Part shown: one piece after another, positions 16,063-24,594 of the stretch
How the letters are laid out: each line of letters begins with the position of its first letter
Numbering within the stretch: position 1 is the stretch's first letter
NCBI GenBank assembly: GCA_030645475.1
Contig: JAUSMA010000065.1
Coordinates: 1-64,000, forward strand
Source of the DNA: Nitrospirota bacterium
GTDB taxonomy: Bacteria; Nitrospirota; Nitrospiria; Nitrospirales; Nitrospiraceae
DNA: 64,000 nt
Direction: 5' to 3'
Notes under the pieces: model-generated
Databases searched by the model: none
Told to the model about the DNA's origin: nothing
Seen by the model: only the letters and a program-made list of their open reading frames with translations
Translations under genes and position numbers: made by a program

Positions 16063-16348
16063 TGTGCGTCTGGCAGCCTTACACAGTATCAAACGCATCA
16101 TTCGAACGGCATTGGCCGATCGTTCCCCGTTTCATTTTCTCTCGCTCTCCATGCGCACCCAATCGGTCATGCAACGCTATGGGGTAATCACCTTCGAAGG
16201 CTTAGTCTCACGATCACGGGTTGAGCTGTTGTCGATGCGAGGCTGTAGCAAGATCATGGTGCGAGAGATCGAGGAAGAGCTATCGAACTGGGGATTTGCC
16301 CTTGCTCCGAGTCCACCATGCAAGCATGCACAGAAAAAGGCATTCTAA
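15944..16348 (+). CDS. RNA polymerase alpha C-terminal-domain-like protein
   Basis: A 134-residue protein. Its last 60 residues read MQRYGVITFEGLVSRSRVEL, then LSMRGCSKIMVREIEEELSN and WGFAL. This follows the alpha-CTD pattern: a Gly turn, a short helix with a Leu-Leu pair, an Arg-Gly-Cys turn, and a last helix with EIEEEL before Gly-Phe. In the host subunit this fold binds promoter UP elements and activators. A phage copy could redirect transcription. The N-terminal 70 residues are unrelated to it. Start chosen at ATG 15944; it overlaps the previous gene. Confidence 0.6.
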   Translation: MVAIVPGSASGNGLSLFEVSTEGEAYSPVSIRDEELDTPDVRLAALHSIKRIIRTALADRSPFHFLSLSMRTQSVMQRYGVITFEGLVSRSRVELLSMRGCSKIMVREIEEELSNWGFALAPSPPCKHAQKKAF

Positions 16349-16404
16349 ATCAATCAGTTATGGCGCATTGGCGTCGAGTAGGGCATTTTGAGGGGGTATA
16401 TTCG

Positions 16405-16719
16405 ATGAATCTCCTTACAGATCAATCAGTTAAGCCTGTCGTCGGGGCGGCTCCGGACGTAGAGGAAGCGCCACCATGGGAAGAGCCGAAGTCTGAGCCA
16501 GAGAAACCAGAGAAACCAATCCTCCCTGAGTACGTGCAACTCTTGGTGCGGCTGGAGGGTACGTCATGTATACGGCTCGATTCATTGGGGGGCGGTAAGA
16601 TTCAATTAGCCTTCTCGGATGCGCAAACGCAGGAAGCCTTTCAGCTCGGGAAGTATCGCGGCAAGAACCTGATTGCCACATTCATGGTGGCGTCAGGGGC
16701 TATCGACAAGACAAAGTAA
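16405..16719 (+). CDS. Hypothetical protein with acidic Pro/Glu-rich N-terminus, 104 aa
   Basis: MNLLTDQSVKPVVGAAPDVE leads into a run of Pro-Glu-Lys, then a compact C-terminal part (YVQLLVRLEGTSCIRLDSL). GAGGGGG lies nine bases before ATG 16405. It sits directly before the small terminase gene. Function unknown. Confidence 0.5.
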   Translation: MNLLTDQSVKPVVGAAPDVEEAPPWEEPKSEPEKPEKPILPEYVQLLVRLEGTSCIRLDSLGGGKIQLAFSDAQTQEAFQLGKYRGKNLIATFMVASGAIDKTK

Positions 16720-16732
16720 TTCAGGATCACCC

Positions 16733-17371
16733 ATGCAACCAAAGACTCCATCTAAACCTCCTGTATCGGAACCTGCCACGAAGAAAAAAGAGAATCGTGG
16801 AGGGAAACGTGTTTCGTATAAGCCCATTTGTGGGGGAATTTCGAGGTCGACCGGCAAGCCGTGTCCACGGGTCGCGGGCTGGGGCACGGACCATAAGGGG
16901 AGTGGCCGATGTCGGACGCATGGGGGCAATAATAAGATCAAGCACGGGCTGTACTCCAAAGTCATTCCCGCGGACTATCAAGAAACGTACCAGGACCTAC
17001 TCAAGGCTCCACATCCCAATTCGTTGATGGATGAATTGGCCTATCTGCGCACCGTGCTCATGCGGCTAGAGAAGAAGCACGGGACCAACGAGGACGGGTC
17101 TGAAAAGGGCGCGGTGATGATAGGCGAAACGATGGTCGAGCCCTTGCAGATGATCTCAGACTGCATTGAGCAAATCAGTCGTGTGGCCAAGCGCAAACAC
17201 GATATGGAAGAGGGGCAGAAGATCACCTTCTCTCTCACCGACCTCACGGACTTTTCTGAGGCCATCATGCAGGCCATTGTCAAACATGTCAGCAATCCAG
17301 ACACACTTACAGCGATCCGGGGGGAATTGGCAGCGATCTTTACTGGCCAAGCATCTCCTGCAGGCGCTTGA
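16733..17371 (+). CDS. terS: Terminase small subunit-like protein
   Basis: A 212-residue protein. The N-terminal segment has CGGISRSTGKPCPRVAGWG, then GSGRCRTHGG and KHGLYSK, a Cys/His cluster I associate with small terminase subunits encoded beside large ones. Helices with ELAYLRTVLMRLEKK follow and may form an oligomer. It would recognise phage DNA for packaging. It overlaps the large subunit gene. Confidence 0.7.
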   Translation: MQPKTPSKPPVSEPATKKKENRGGKRVSYKPICGGISRSTGKPCPRVAGWGTDHKGSGRCRTHGGNNKIKHGLYSKVIPADYQETYQDLLKAPHPNSLMDELAYLRTVLMRLEKKHGTNEDGSEKGAVMIGETMVEPLQMISDCIEQISRVAKRKHDMEEGQKITFSLTDLTDFSEAIMQAIVKHVSNPDTLTAIRGELAAIFTGQASPAGA

Positions 17372-19370
17372 TCAGGCGGCACACGTCGCGCAGCCCGTTC
17401 CTGCCATCATTCGAGACTTGCCGGACTCCATGTGGGAGTTTGTAAGGAAATTCCCGTTGCAGGCGGATAAGCATCCGCTCGACTTCGAACGACATCCCTA
17501 CCTCGTCCCGATCTATCAATCGATTACGTTCGACAAGCGCCGCCATCCGCACGGCTACAATTTCACGCTCATGACCGGCGCACAGGTGGGGAAAACGATC
17601 ACCATCATGGTGGCGCTCATTTTCTCAGCCGCCAAGTTCTGGGGTGAGAAGTTTGGATATTTCCTGCCGGACCGCGACATGGCCGACATCTTCAGCTCCG
17701 ATCGCTTCCAGCCCATGATTCACAGCAATCCCTCGCTCTCGTCGCTCAGCACAGCGGTCAAAAAAATCAAAGGCATGAAAGCCGAAGACCGCAAGCGTGT
17801 ACGAACGTTTGGGGAATCGACGATCTTCTTTAGCTACATGGGCGGCAAGACCTCGACCGAAGCCATTCCCATGGGCGGGATCTTCTTCGATGAAGTCCGG
17901 CGCATGCTCATGAAGGATATCGAACGCGCCGAAGAGCGGGTGAGTCATGCTTATTATCCGCTTAATTTCAAGATCTCGACGGCGGGCTATCCGGATACGA
18001 CGATTGACGCCTTTTTCAAGAAGTCCACCATGAACAAGTGGCACAGCATCTGTCGCTGTAAGGGGGGCTTGGTCCTGGCGGATGTCTGGCCCAACTGTGT
18101 CGGGGAGTCGAATGGCGAGGTGTTCTATCGCTGTCCGAAGTGTGACTACCGGATTCAGAACCCGCAGCTTGGATCGTTTGTGCCAGAACAGCCGGAGTCG
18201 TCCACGGTGGGTTTTGCCGTGTCGCAAATCATCTCACCGGCCATGACGCCGAAACGCATTTGGGAGAAGTGGTTGACGGCGACGGATCGACAAGAGTTCT
18301 ACAACTCCACCCTCGGACTCCCCTGGGTGGATCCGGAGAACATTCTCGTACCGAAGGAGGTGGCGGAGGCCTGTATCGATCCGTCCTTGCATTGGATGAC
18401 CAGTGCGACGAACTCCGTCATGGGAATTGACCAGCGTGGAGGCAATAACCATGTCGTGATTGGCGGAGTCGGGGCAGCGGGGAAGTTCGAGATTCGGCAT
18501 CTATCCATTCTGCAAGGAGATGACCCATTTGCCGGGCTGGCTGAACTGATGCAACGGTTTGACGTGGATGTCTGTGTCTGTGACGCGCTCCCAAGCTACA
18601 ACGAGAGTACACGGTTCGCCAAAGCCTTCAAGAAGCGGGTGTTCCTCGCCTACTATACCGACAATACGCATATGGTGCGCTGGAGCGATCGTGATGGAGA
18701 GCTCAAGTCCTTGCAGCACTCCAAGGCGGAATCCAAGTTCGAGTTCCATGTCATGCTCGATCGGTACAAATCGCTGGAGTTCATGCTCATGCAGTGGGTG
18801 TTGCGAAGGATTGCGGTCCCCCACCCCCAAGGATTGGTGCAGGAAGTGACCTCCAAAGGCATGAAGCGCATGAGCTATATCTGCATGGGCAACCCGGATA
18901 CCGGAGAGGAAGGCCTGTTCTACCATCTGCGCTCACTCGCCAAACATCGCACAAAGGTCATGCGCCGGGATTCGGAAGCGGGGCGGGATATCGAGACGGG
19001 AGAGTTTCGCATGGTCTTCGAAAACATCGGCATCGATCCCCACTTCGCGCACGCCCTCAACTATGCGCTGGCCGCGTTCCAGCGACGGAAGAGTACCAAC
19101 GAGCTGTGGTTCACCACGGGAGGTGATGTGAAACCGAAGACGGTCCCCGATGTGCAGCAAGCCAAGCCGACACTCGATCCACATCAAGCCGCTGTCGAGG
19201 CGCAATTCAACGCCCGCATGATCCCGATGGTGCAAGTTCTGCCTGATACCTGCGGGGCATGTGATAATTTCGACAGGGCACGCACGTTCTGCACGGCCAG
19301 GCAATTCATCACACATGCCGACACACCCGTAGGAGCCTGCATGGACTTCATGGAGAAGAGGGACGAATGA
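17343..19370 (+). CDS. terL: Terminase large subunit (GpA-like)
   Basis: About 675 residues. Walker A is TGAQVGKT (near residue 78), Walker B is FFDEV (near 181), and a STAGYPDTT coupling motif follows. A four-Cys zinc knuckle (CRCK, CPKCDYRI) lies at 235-266, as in lambda GpA-type terminases. The nuclease half contains MGIDQRGGNNHVV, VCVCDALPSY and a late HFAHALNYALAAF with a candidate catalytic Asp/His. A Cys cluster (CGACDNFDRARTFC) is at the C-terminus. The start is uncertain: CTG 17343, TTG 17418 and ATG 17430 are in frame, none with a clear ribosome-binding site. It packages DNA into proheads. Confidence 0.88.
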   Translation: MAKHLLQALDQAAHVAQPVPAIIRDLPDSMWEFVRKFPLQADKHPLDFERHPYLVPIYQSITFDKRRHPHGYNFTLMTGAQVGKTITIMVALIFSAAKFWGEKFGYFLPDRDMADIFSSDRFQPMIHSNPSLSSLSTAVKKIKGMKAEDRKRVRTFGESTIFFSYMGGKTSTEAIPMGGIFFDEVRRMLMKDIERAEERVSHAYYPLNFKISTAGYPDTTIDAFFKKSTMNKWHSICRCKGGLVLADVWPNCVGESNGEVFYRCPKCDYRIQNPQLGSFVPEQPESSTVGFAVSQIISPAMTPKRIWEKWLTATDRQEFYNSTLGLPWVDPENILVPKEVAEACIDPSLHWMTSATNSVMGIDQRGGNNHVVIGGVGAAGKFEIRHLSILQGDDPFAGLAELMQRFDVDVCVCDALPSYNESTRFAKAFKKRVFLAYYTDNTHMVRWSDRDGELKSLQHSKAESKFEFHVMLDRYKSLEFMLMQWVLRRIAVPHPQGLVQEVTSKGMKRMSYICMGNPDTGEEGLFYHLRSLAKHRTKVMRRDSEAGRDIETGEFRMVFENIGIDPHFAHALNYALAAFQRRKSTNELWFTTGGDVKPKTVPDVQQAKPTLDPHQAAVEAQFNARMIPMVQVLPDTCGACDNFDRARTFCTARQFITHADTPVGACMDFMEKRDE

Positions 19371-21175
19371 ATTCACAGGAACTCTTGCGGCAGGCGAGCC
19401 ATTCCACGGCACCGGCTGATGAACGAATCGATGCGCGGGCTGAAGTGCAACGCCTGTATGCGCCAACTCGTTCCGATCTGCCCCCACAGAGCCAGGTGCA
19501 GGACCTCGTCCAGACCATGATGCAGACGTATCAGCAAGAGGCCCTCTTGAAGGCCGCGAACTCTGAGACCGCCAATATCTTTCCGAACACCAACCGTCCC
19601 TTCGCGCCTCCACAGCCACACGAACCCAAGTCCATTCTGGTCGACGAGAACGGCACATTCGGTGCGGTCCCTGGTGGCTACAAGCAGCGTCCGTCCCAGT
19701 TTGGTGCGCCGCACCTTCGCGCCCTCGTGGAGAATACGCCGCTCATCAATGCCATCATCCTGCGCCGGATTCGCACGGTCTCACGATTCTTGAGGCCTGC
19801 TGAGTCCAAGCGGGATGTGTACTTTGAGGTGCGGAAGAACGATGCCAGGGGGACCGTCTCGCCGCGCAAGGGGCCAGAGGAAACGGCCCTTGAGCAATTC
19901 CTCATCCATTCTGGATGGGAGTCGAATCCCGTCAAGATGCGCAAGATGAAGCGAGACTACCTCAGTGCCTTCATGACGAAGAGCATTCGGGATATTCTCA
20001 CGCTCGATGCGTGGGCCATTGAAACGGTCCCAACTGCCAACGGGAAGATGATCGACGCCTATCACGCGGTCGATGCTGGCACAATCTATCTCGCCTCAGA
20101 AGAAGGCTACATGGGCGATGATGAAGTCATGGCGGTGCAAATCGTCAATGGGATGCCCATGACCCATTACCGCGCCGATGAGCTGGTCTATGCCGTCCAG
20201 AATCCTCGCACGGACATCCTGCACTACGGCTATGGGTATGCGCCCCCGGAGATGATCATCAAGATCGTGACGGGCTATCTCAACGCGCTCACGTACAACC
20301 TGAAGGGGTTCGACAGTAACGCGATCCCCAAAGGCATGTTAACCCTGTTCGGGACCTATGACGAAAAGCAATTGGCATTCTTCAAAACCCAATGGAATAG
20401 CATGGTGCGCGGGGTCAATAACCAATGGTCGTTGCCCGTCATGGCGAGCGAGACGAAGGAAGGCGGCGCGCAGTTCACCAAATTTGGCGTGGACTTCACG
20501 GACATGTATTTCTCAAAGTGGATGGTGCTGCTCACCTCCATCGTGTGCTCGGTCTATGGCATGGACCCGTCTGAGGTCTACTCTGAGTCGTTCTCTGCCG
20601 GCAAGTCGAGCCTGTCAGGGTCAGACCGTGCGGAGCGGATGGCCGACTCTCGGGATACGGGCCTTGAACCGCTCATGACGTTTTTCCAGGACACCCTCAC
20701 GAACTATATCCTCCATCGTATCACCCCTGATTATGTGCTGAAGTTCGTCGGGATTCAGCCCGGAGATGCGGACAAGGCGCATGAAGTCGATAAGCTCACG
20801 CTCACGGCAAACGAGATGCGTGAGAAACATGGGACGGAACCGACCGACCAGCCATGGGGCGAGATGCCACTCAATCCCGCCTTGCAGCAAGCGGCGATGG
20901 CCGGTCAACAGCCTGGAGAGTGGGCACCTGGTGACGCAAGCGAGGAGAAACCAGACGACGAGGATACGGACGCACAGGTGATTGAGTCAGGCGATCGAGA
21001 CGGCACGAAGCCGAAACAGATCGAGGCGAAGAAGGTTGACGGAGGGGATCGGGAGTCTCGCGAAGTCGGGGAGCCTGGGAAGACGGTCAACAATCCTGAG
21101 CAGGAGGAACGCGACAAGGACCTCTCCAGCATGGCCCATAAATCGGTGGACGAAGAAATTGTAATCGTAGGCTAA
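19367..21175 (+). CDS. Portal protein
   Basis: A 602-residue protein following the large terminase and overlapping it by ATGA. It has LIDAY-type core motifs: LTLDAWAIETVP, ELVYAVQNPRTDI, GYGYAPPEMIIKIV and a later SVYGMDPSEVYSESFSAGKS, as in HK97-type portals. The C-terminus is acidic and disordered (about 500-602). It forms the DNA entry ring of the head. Confidence 0.88.
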   Translation: MNSQELLRQASHSTAPADERIDARAEVQRLYAPTRSDLPPQSQVQDLVQTMMQTYQQEALLKAANSETANIFPNTNRPFAPPQPHEPKSILVDENGTFGAVPGGYKQRPSQFGAPHLRALVENTPLINAIILRRIRTVSRFLRPAESKRDVYFEVRKNDARGTVSPRKGPEETALEQFLIHSGWESNPVKMRKMKRDYLSAFMTKSIRDILTLDAWAIETVPTANGKMIDAYHAVDAGTIYLASEEGYMGDDEVMAVQIVNGMPMTHYRADELVYAVQNPRTDILHYGYGYAPPEMIIKIVTGYLNALTYNLKGFDSNAIPKGMLTLFGTYDEKQLAFFKTQWNSMVRGVNNQWSLPVMASETKEGGAQFTKFGVDFTDMYFSKWMVLLTSIVCSVYGMDPSEVYSESFSAGKSSLSGSDRAERMADSRDTGLEPLMTFFQDTLTNYILHRITPDYVLKFVGIQPGDADKAHEVDKLTLTANEMREKHGTEPTDQPWGEMPLNPALQQAAMAGQQPGEWAPGDASEEKPDDEDTDAQVIESGDRDGTKPKQIEAKKVDGGDRESREVGEPGKTVNNPEQEERDKDLSSMAHKSVDEEIVIVG

Positions 21176-21228
21176 ATATGGGTTGCCACATGTACCGACA
21201 TCGGCTAGAAACTAACACACCGGTTAGT
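21176..21228 (+). repeat. 53-bp element, copy 2 (identical to 11254-11306)
   Basis: A perfect copy of the element at 11254-11306, starting just after the portal stop codon. It contains TTGCCA-17-TAGAAA and ends with the palindrome. The flanking DNA differs at both sides, so the duplicated unit is the promoter/operator itself. Confidence 0.85.
21211..21228 (+). promoter_or_regulatory. Palindromic operator site 2
   Basis: ACTAACACACCGGTTAGT, identical to site 1. It ends 28 bases before ATG 21257. It could control the small acidic gene and the dNMP kinase downstream. Confidence 0.7.
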
Positions 21229-21256
21229 TATTTCAACCACTCAGAGGGAGGATTGT

Positions 21257-21454
21257 ATGGAAGAGGGACAGAACGGAGTTGCAGAAGAGACGGTGCCGAC
21301 GAAGGAGCCAGTTGTCGGTGAGGGCGAGAGCACGCATGATCTCGCGGGTGCATCCGCTGAAAGCCAGGGCGGTCTCGGTGCTGCGGAAGACGCCGAACGT
21401 CCGGTAGTCTCACCGGATGCTGTGGAATCCGCTCCCGCGCCAGTCGAAGCCTAA
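21257..21454 (+). CDS. Small acidic disordered protein, 65 aa
   Basis: MEEGQNGVAEETVPTKEPVV and a C-terminus rich in Ala, Pro and Glu. GAGGGAGG precedes ATG 21257. It looks intrinsically disordered and follows the portal gene under operator site 2. Function unknown. Confidence 0.55.
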   Translation: MEEGQNGVAEETVPTKEPVVGEGESTHDLAGASAESQGGLGAAEDAERPVVSPDAVESAPAPVEA

Positions 21455-21482
21455 GGCATCGTTATTTCCTGCCATGAAAGGA

Positions 21483-21514
21483 ACGGGCGAGGGGATGCCA
21501 ATTCTCTCGCCCGT
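21483..21514 (+). terminator. Hairpin, 9-bp stem, 14-nt loop
   Basis: ACGGGCGAG (21483-21491) pairs perfectly with CTCGCCCGT (21506-21514). It is intergenic, after the acidic gene. No T-run follows. Stem and loop sizes match the hairpin at 14906-14937. Confidence 0.5.
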
Positions 21515-21564
21515 CAGTCCTCACAGACGATCGTGTTCGGTGGAATCATATAGGAGTTACCGGC

Positions 21565-22110
21565 ATGCTTGTTATCGCCCTGCAAGGCCACATCGGTTCA
21601 GGGAAGTCGACGGCGGCTCAGATTCTCGTCCACAAGTTTGGATTTGTGGAGATGAAGTTCGCGAGATGGCTCAAGGACATGATGCGGGCCATTGGGCTGA
21701 CCGAGGCCGAGATCGAAGGGCCCTTGAAAGAAGTGCCGAACCCCATCCTCTGCGGAAAGAGCCCACGTCAGGCCATGCAATCCCTGGGGACCGAGTGGGG
21801 ACGGAACATGATCGGCTCGGACTTTTGGGCCAATTTTGCCGTACAGGCCGTGAAGAATAGTGGTCTCCAGCGTATTGTGTTCTCGGATTGTCGATATCCC
21901 AATGAGGCGACGGCGATCAAGCGTGAGCTCAATGGCTTGGTCTGGCGGATACACAGGCCAGGCACGCCGGTAGGGACGCATAGCTCTGAGAGCTCTCAAG
22001 CTCTCGTGACGCCCGACATGACCATTGAGAACCATGGCACGCCTGAAGATCTCGAAGAAGCCATCAGCATGGTCATGTTGACGCGCGTGCATGGGCAGAA
22101 ATGGTCATGA
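21565..22110 (+). CDS. Deoxynucleoside monophosphate kinase
   Basis: A 181-residue P-loop kinase like T4 gp1. GHIGSGKST is at residues 8-16, followed by KFARWLKDMMRAIG, RQAMQSLGTEWGR and VFSDCRYPNEA, all in the order of that family. It would phosphorylate dNMPs, including modified ones, for phage DNA synthesis. TAGGAGTTACCGGC precedes ATG 21565. Confidence 0.82.
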   Translation: MLVIALQGHIGSGKSTAAQILVHKFGFVEMKFARWLKDMMRAIGLTEAEIEGPLKEVPNPILCGKSPRQAMQSLGTEWGRNMIGSDFWANFAVQAVKNSGLQRIVFSDCRYPNEATAIKRELNGLVWRIHRPGTPVGTHSSESSQALVTPDMTIENHGTPEDLEEAISMVMLTRVHGQKWS

Positions 22111-22232
22111 AGAACCACCTGCCGACAGGAGCGCATTATTCCGAGGCCTCTATTCTGATATGGACCTGTGTGGCCATGCTGGGATTATGCCTGCTTGTGT
22201 TGTTCGTGGTGGCGATAAAGGTGTGCAGATGA
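22107..22232 (+). CDS. Small single-pass membrane protein, 41 aa
   Basis: Residues 16-37 are strongly hydrophobic (ILIWTCVAMLGLCLLVLFVV). It overlaps the stop before it and the start after it by ATGA. Function unknown. Confidence 0.5.
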   Translation: MKNHLPTGAHYSEASILIWTCVAMLGLCLLVLFVVAIKVCR

Positions 22233-22762
22233 GTGAGCTGAGCCTGTCCAGGTGCGCATACCTCAAGCTGTGGCGAGAGACGCATCGGGCGCTGGGGCTC
22301 TGCAGTCGATGCAACGAGCCCGCGGTGGTGGGACGTGCCAAGTGTCAGCGACATCTCGACAAAGATCTGGGGCACTACTACGCCAAGCAGGGGCGTCGGC
22401 CTGTGTCCGTGCGTGAGGTGATCACGAAAGCGATATTGCTGGATGATCTGAAGGCGGTGGCGGCGCGTCTTGGATGGCGGCGGATCACCTGGACCACGTA
22501 CCAGCGCGAGGGGTCATTTTCGCCGTCCACGAAGCTGATGAAGCGTGTCGGGATGCCATGGTCAGCCGTCTGCGTGGAGGCTGGCTTGCTGCCCACGGCT
22601 CCGGGATGCAAGGGGATTGATCAGCGCCCGTGTCGGCGATGCCAGAAGGTCTGTAATTATTACGGCCCAGAAACCGCGTGGTGCAAGCAATGTCGGCGTA
22701 CCGTGAGGCGGAGAACACAGGAACCCATGGCCAACTGGTCGCTGACCACGACGTTGCAGTAA
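22229..22762 (+). CDS. Zinc-finger DNA-binding-like protein, 177 aa
   Basis: An N-terminal CSRCNEPAVVGRAKCQRH and a C-terminal CRRCQKVCNYYGPETAWCKQ are two four-ligand Cys clusters. Between them, YQREGSFSPSTKLMKRVGMP with WSAVC resembles a recurring DNA-binding repeat of homing or regulatory proteins. No HNH catalytic histidines are certain. It ends eight bases before the tRNA gene. Confidence 0.5.
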   Translation: MSELSLSRCAYLKLWRETHRALGLCSRCNEPAVVGRAKCQRHLDKDLGHYYAKQGRRPVSVREVITKAILLDDLKAVAARLGWRRITWTTYQREGSFSPSTKLMKRVGMPWSAVCVEAGLLPTAPGCKGIDQRPCRRCQKVCNYYGPETAWCKQCRRTVRRRTQEPMANWSLTTTLQ

Positions 22763-22769
22763 GGGATAT

Positions 22770-22845
22770 TGCGGGGTGGAGCAGTTGGTAGCTCGCCTGG
22801 CCCATAACCAGGAGGTCGTTGGTTCGAATCCAGCCCCCGCAACCA
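22770..22845 (+). tRNA. tRNA with CAU anticodon (Met or Ile2)
   Basis: A complete cloverleaf. Acceptor arms are TGCGGGG (22770-22776) and CCCCGCA (22835-22841); the D-arm uses GAGC/GCTC; the anticodon stem is CCTGG/CCAGG with loop CCCATAA and anticodon CAT at 22803-22805; the T-arm is GTTGG-TTCGAAT-CCAGC. Discriminator A and CCA (22843-22845) are encoded. The T1:A72 pair and the lack of three G:C pairs in the anticodon stem argue against an initiator. Elongator Met and lysidine-type Ile2 remain possible. Confidence 0.95.
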
Positions 22846-22852
22846 GAATTCT

Positions 22853-23248
22853 ATGATGTGTCCCAAATGTCAAAGCGCGAACCTGATGGACGCGACGGCG
22901 GAACTCGACGAGACCTTCAATGACGGCCAATTAGCATGGCTCAAATGTTTGTGTGGATGGCGTGGAAAATTGGACGCGCCCGTGAAGCAGGAGGAACAGA
23001 CGATGGGGAAATGGTCGGAAGAGGCTCGGCTTGCCTTTCATGCACGAAAGGCCGCAGCCAAGCATGAAGAAGATTCGACGAGGTCGGTGGTGCCGGTGAC
23101 GTGCCAATCTATTCCATCTCGATCTTCCAGTTCAGTCACCGTGGACGGAAGTGCCCTCACGATTCTGGATGCCACGCTCGAAAAGCTGAGCGAGGATGTC
23201 ACGACGCTGATACGCGCGAAAGAGATCGTGGAGCGATATCAGGCATGA
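22853..23248 (+). CDS. Zinc-ribbon protein, 131 aa
   Basis: MMCPKCQSANLMDATAELDE, with a second pair CLCGW, gives a four-Cys ribbon in the first 40 residues. A low-complexity Ser/Val middle and a helical C-terminus follow. It overlaps the methyltransferase gene by four bases, so they may be co-translated. Confidence 0.55.
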   Translation: MMCPKCQSANLMDATAELDETFNDGQLAWLKCLCGWRGKLDAPVKQEEQTMGKWSEEARLAFHARKAAAKHEEDSTRSVVPVTCQSIPSRSSSSVTVDGSALTILDATLEKLSEDVTTLIRAKEIVERYQA

Positions 23249-24594
23249 CGCCCTTCTCCGAACACCCAGGCGTGACCCTCTATCACGGAGACTGCTTTGA
23301 AGTGATGGCAGGGATGGAGGCGGAGAGTGTGGAGAGCATCGTCACCGATCCACCCTATGGGATTCGGTTTATGGGCAAGGCGTGGGACGGGGAAGACATT
23401 GAGGAGAGGATGCAGAAGCGTCGGACCTATCATCACGATGACGACCCACGCGCGGGCATCAACGGCGGACACAATAGTCGGGCTGCAGAAGCGGGAAAAT
23501 ACGATCGCACGCCTCACGCGAATCGTGCGTTTCAGGAGTGGTGTGAGATGTGGGCGAGTGAAGCCCTTCGTGTGGCCAAGCCAGGGGCGCATCTCCTGGT
23601 CTTCGGTGGCACGCGCACTTTTCATCGCTTGGCCTCTGCGATCGAAGACGCGGGATGGGAGATTCGAGACACGATCATGTGGGTGTTTGGCTCGGGATAT
23701 CCGAAATCGTTGAACGTGGGTAAGGCGATGAAAAGCCAGGAAGACGCGGGAAAATGGAAGGAGTGGGGTACTGGCCTCAAGCCAGCCTGGGAACCGATTA
23801 TCGTCGCTCGTAAGCCACTGATCGGGACCGTGGTGGAGAATGTGTTGACGCATGGCACCGGCGCGCTGAACATCGATCGATGCCGAGTCGAGACCGGTGA
23901 GTCCCTGCATGGGAGAGGGTCTCCTCCTCTGCCGTTCAACGGGCAGAACCATCGTCCGTTCCATGAGTGTGACGCCTCGGTCGTCACCGGCAATAATGGC
24001 CTGGGCAGATGGCCGGCGAATCTCATCCACGATGGCAGCGATGAGGTGCTGGCACAATTCCCGGACTCCCCAGGACAATTGGCCGACGCAAGCACCAACA
24101 GCGAACAGCGGGAAACCCAGTCCGTCTATGGCGCGATGCGAATGGGACGCGGCGAGGAATCGAGCGCACAAAGTGAGAACAGAGGCGCGGTGGGTTTCAA
24201 GAAGCCAGGCGAGCGACGGCTCGACTCAGGCAGTGCCGCCAGATTTTTCTACTGTTCGAAGGCGAGTCGAGAAGACCGGAACAAAGGATGCGAAGAGCTC
24301 TCTAAGGAGCCCTTGCTCTGGAGCAATGGCACGAAGAATCCTGGAAGTTTTCAGAGTGACGGCACCAAGCGTTCTGCCAAGAACCATCATCCCACGGTGA
24401 AACCCACTGATCTGATGCGCTATCTCTGTAGGCTCGTCACGCCTCCAGGTGGCCTCGTATTGGACCCCTTCATGGGATCAGGCAGTACGGGCAAGGCGGC
24501 GCAGGCGGAGGGGTTTCGCTTCGTGGGGATCGAGCAAGATGAATCGTATTGCAATATCGCCGACAGACGCATGGCACAAGGTGTGCTGTTATGA
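23245..24594 (+). CDS. DNA methyltransferase, N6-adenine/N4-cytosine, beta class
   Basis: A 449-residue enzyme. Catalytic motif IV is TDPPYG (near residue 34) and the SAM-binding motif DPFMGSGSTG is near 405, the order of beta-class enzymes. HPTVKPTDLMRYLCRLV and GIEQDESYCNIADRR flank the SAM site. A long target-recognition insert lies between. It would methylate phage DNA against restriction. ATG 23245 overlaps the previous stop; the frame is open further upstream but that part is a shadow. Confidence 0.92.
   Translation: MTPFSEHPGVTLYHGDCFEVMAGMEAESVESIVTDPPYGIRFMGKAWDGEDIEERMQKRRTYHHDDDPRAGINGGHNSRAAEAGKYDRTPHANRAFQEWCEMWASEALRVAKPGAHLLVFGGTRTFHRLASAIEDAGWEIRDTIMWVFGSGYPKSLNVGKAMKSQEDAGKWKEWGTGLKPAWEPIIVARKPLIGTVVENVLTHGTGALNIDRCRVETGESLHGRGSPPLPFNGQNHRPFHECDASVVTGNNGLGRWPANLIHDGSDEVLAQFPDSPGQLADASTNSEQRETQSVYGAMRMGRGEESSAQSENRGAVGFKKPGERRLDSGSAARFFYCSKASREDRNKGCEELSKEPLLWSNGTKNPGSFQSDGTKRSAKNHHPTVKPTDLMRYLCRLVTPPGGLVLDPFMGSGSTGKAAQAEGFRFVGIEQDESYCNIADRRMAQGVLL

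Noticed and set aside
23239..24171. Open frame of 310 codons opposite the beta-class methyltransferase
   Set aside because: Antisense shadow of a well-supported enzyme gene.
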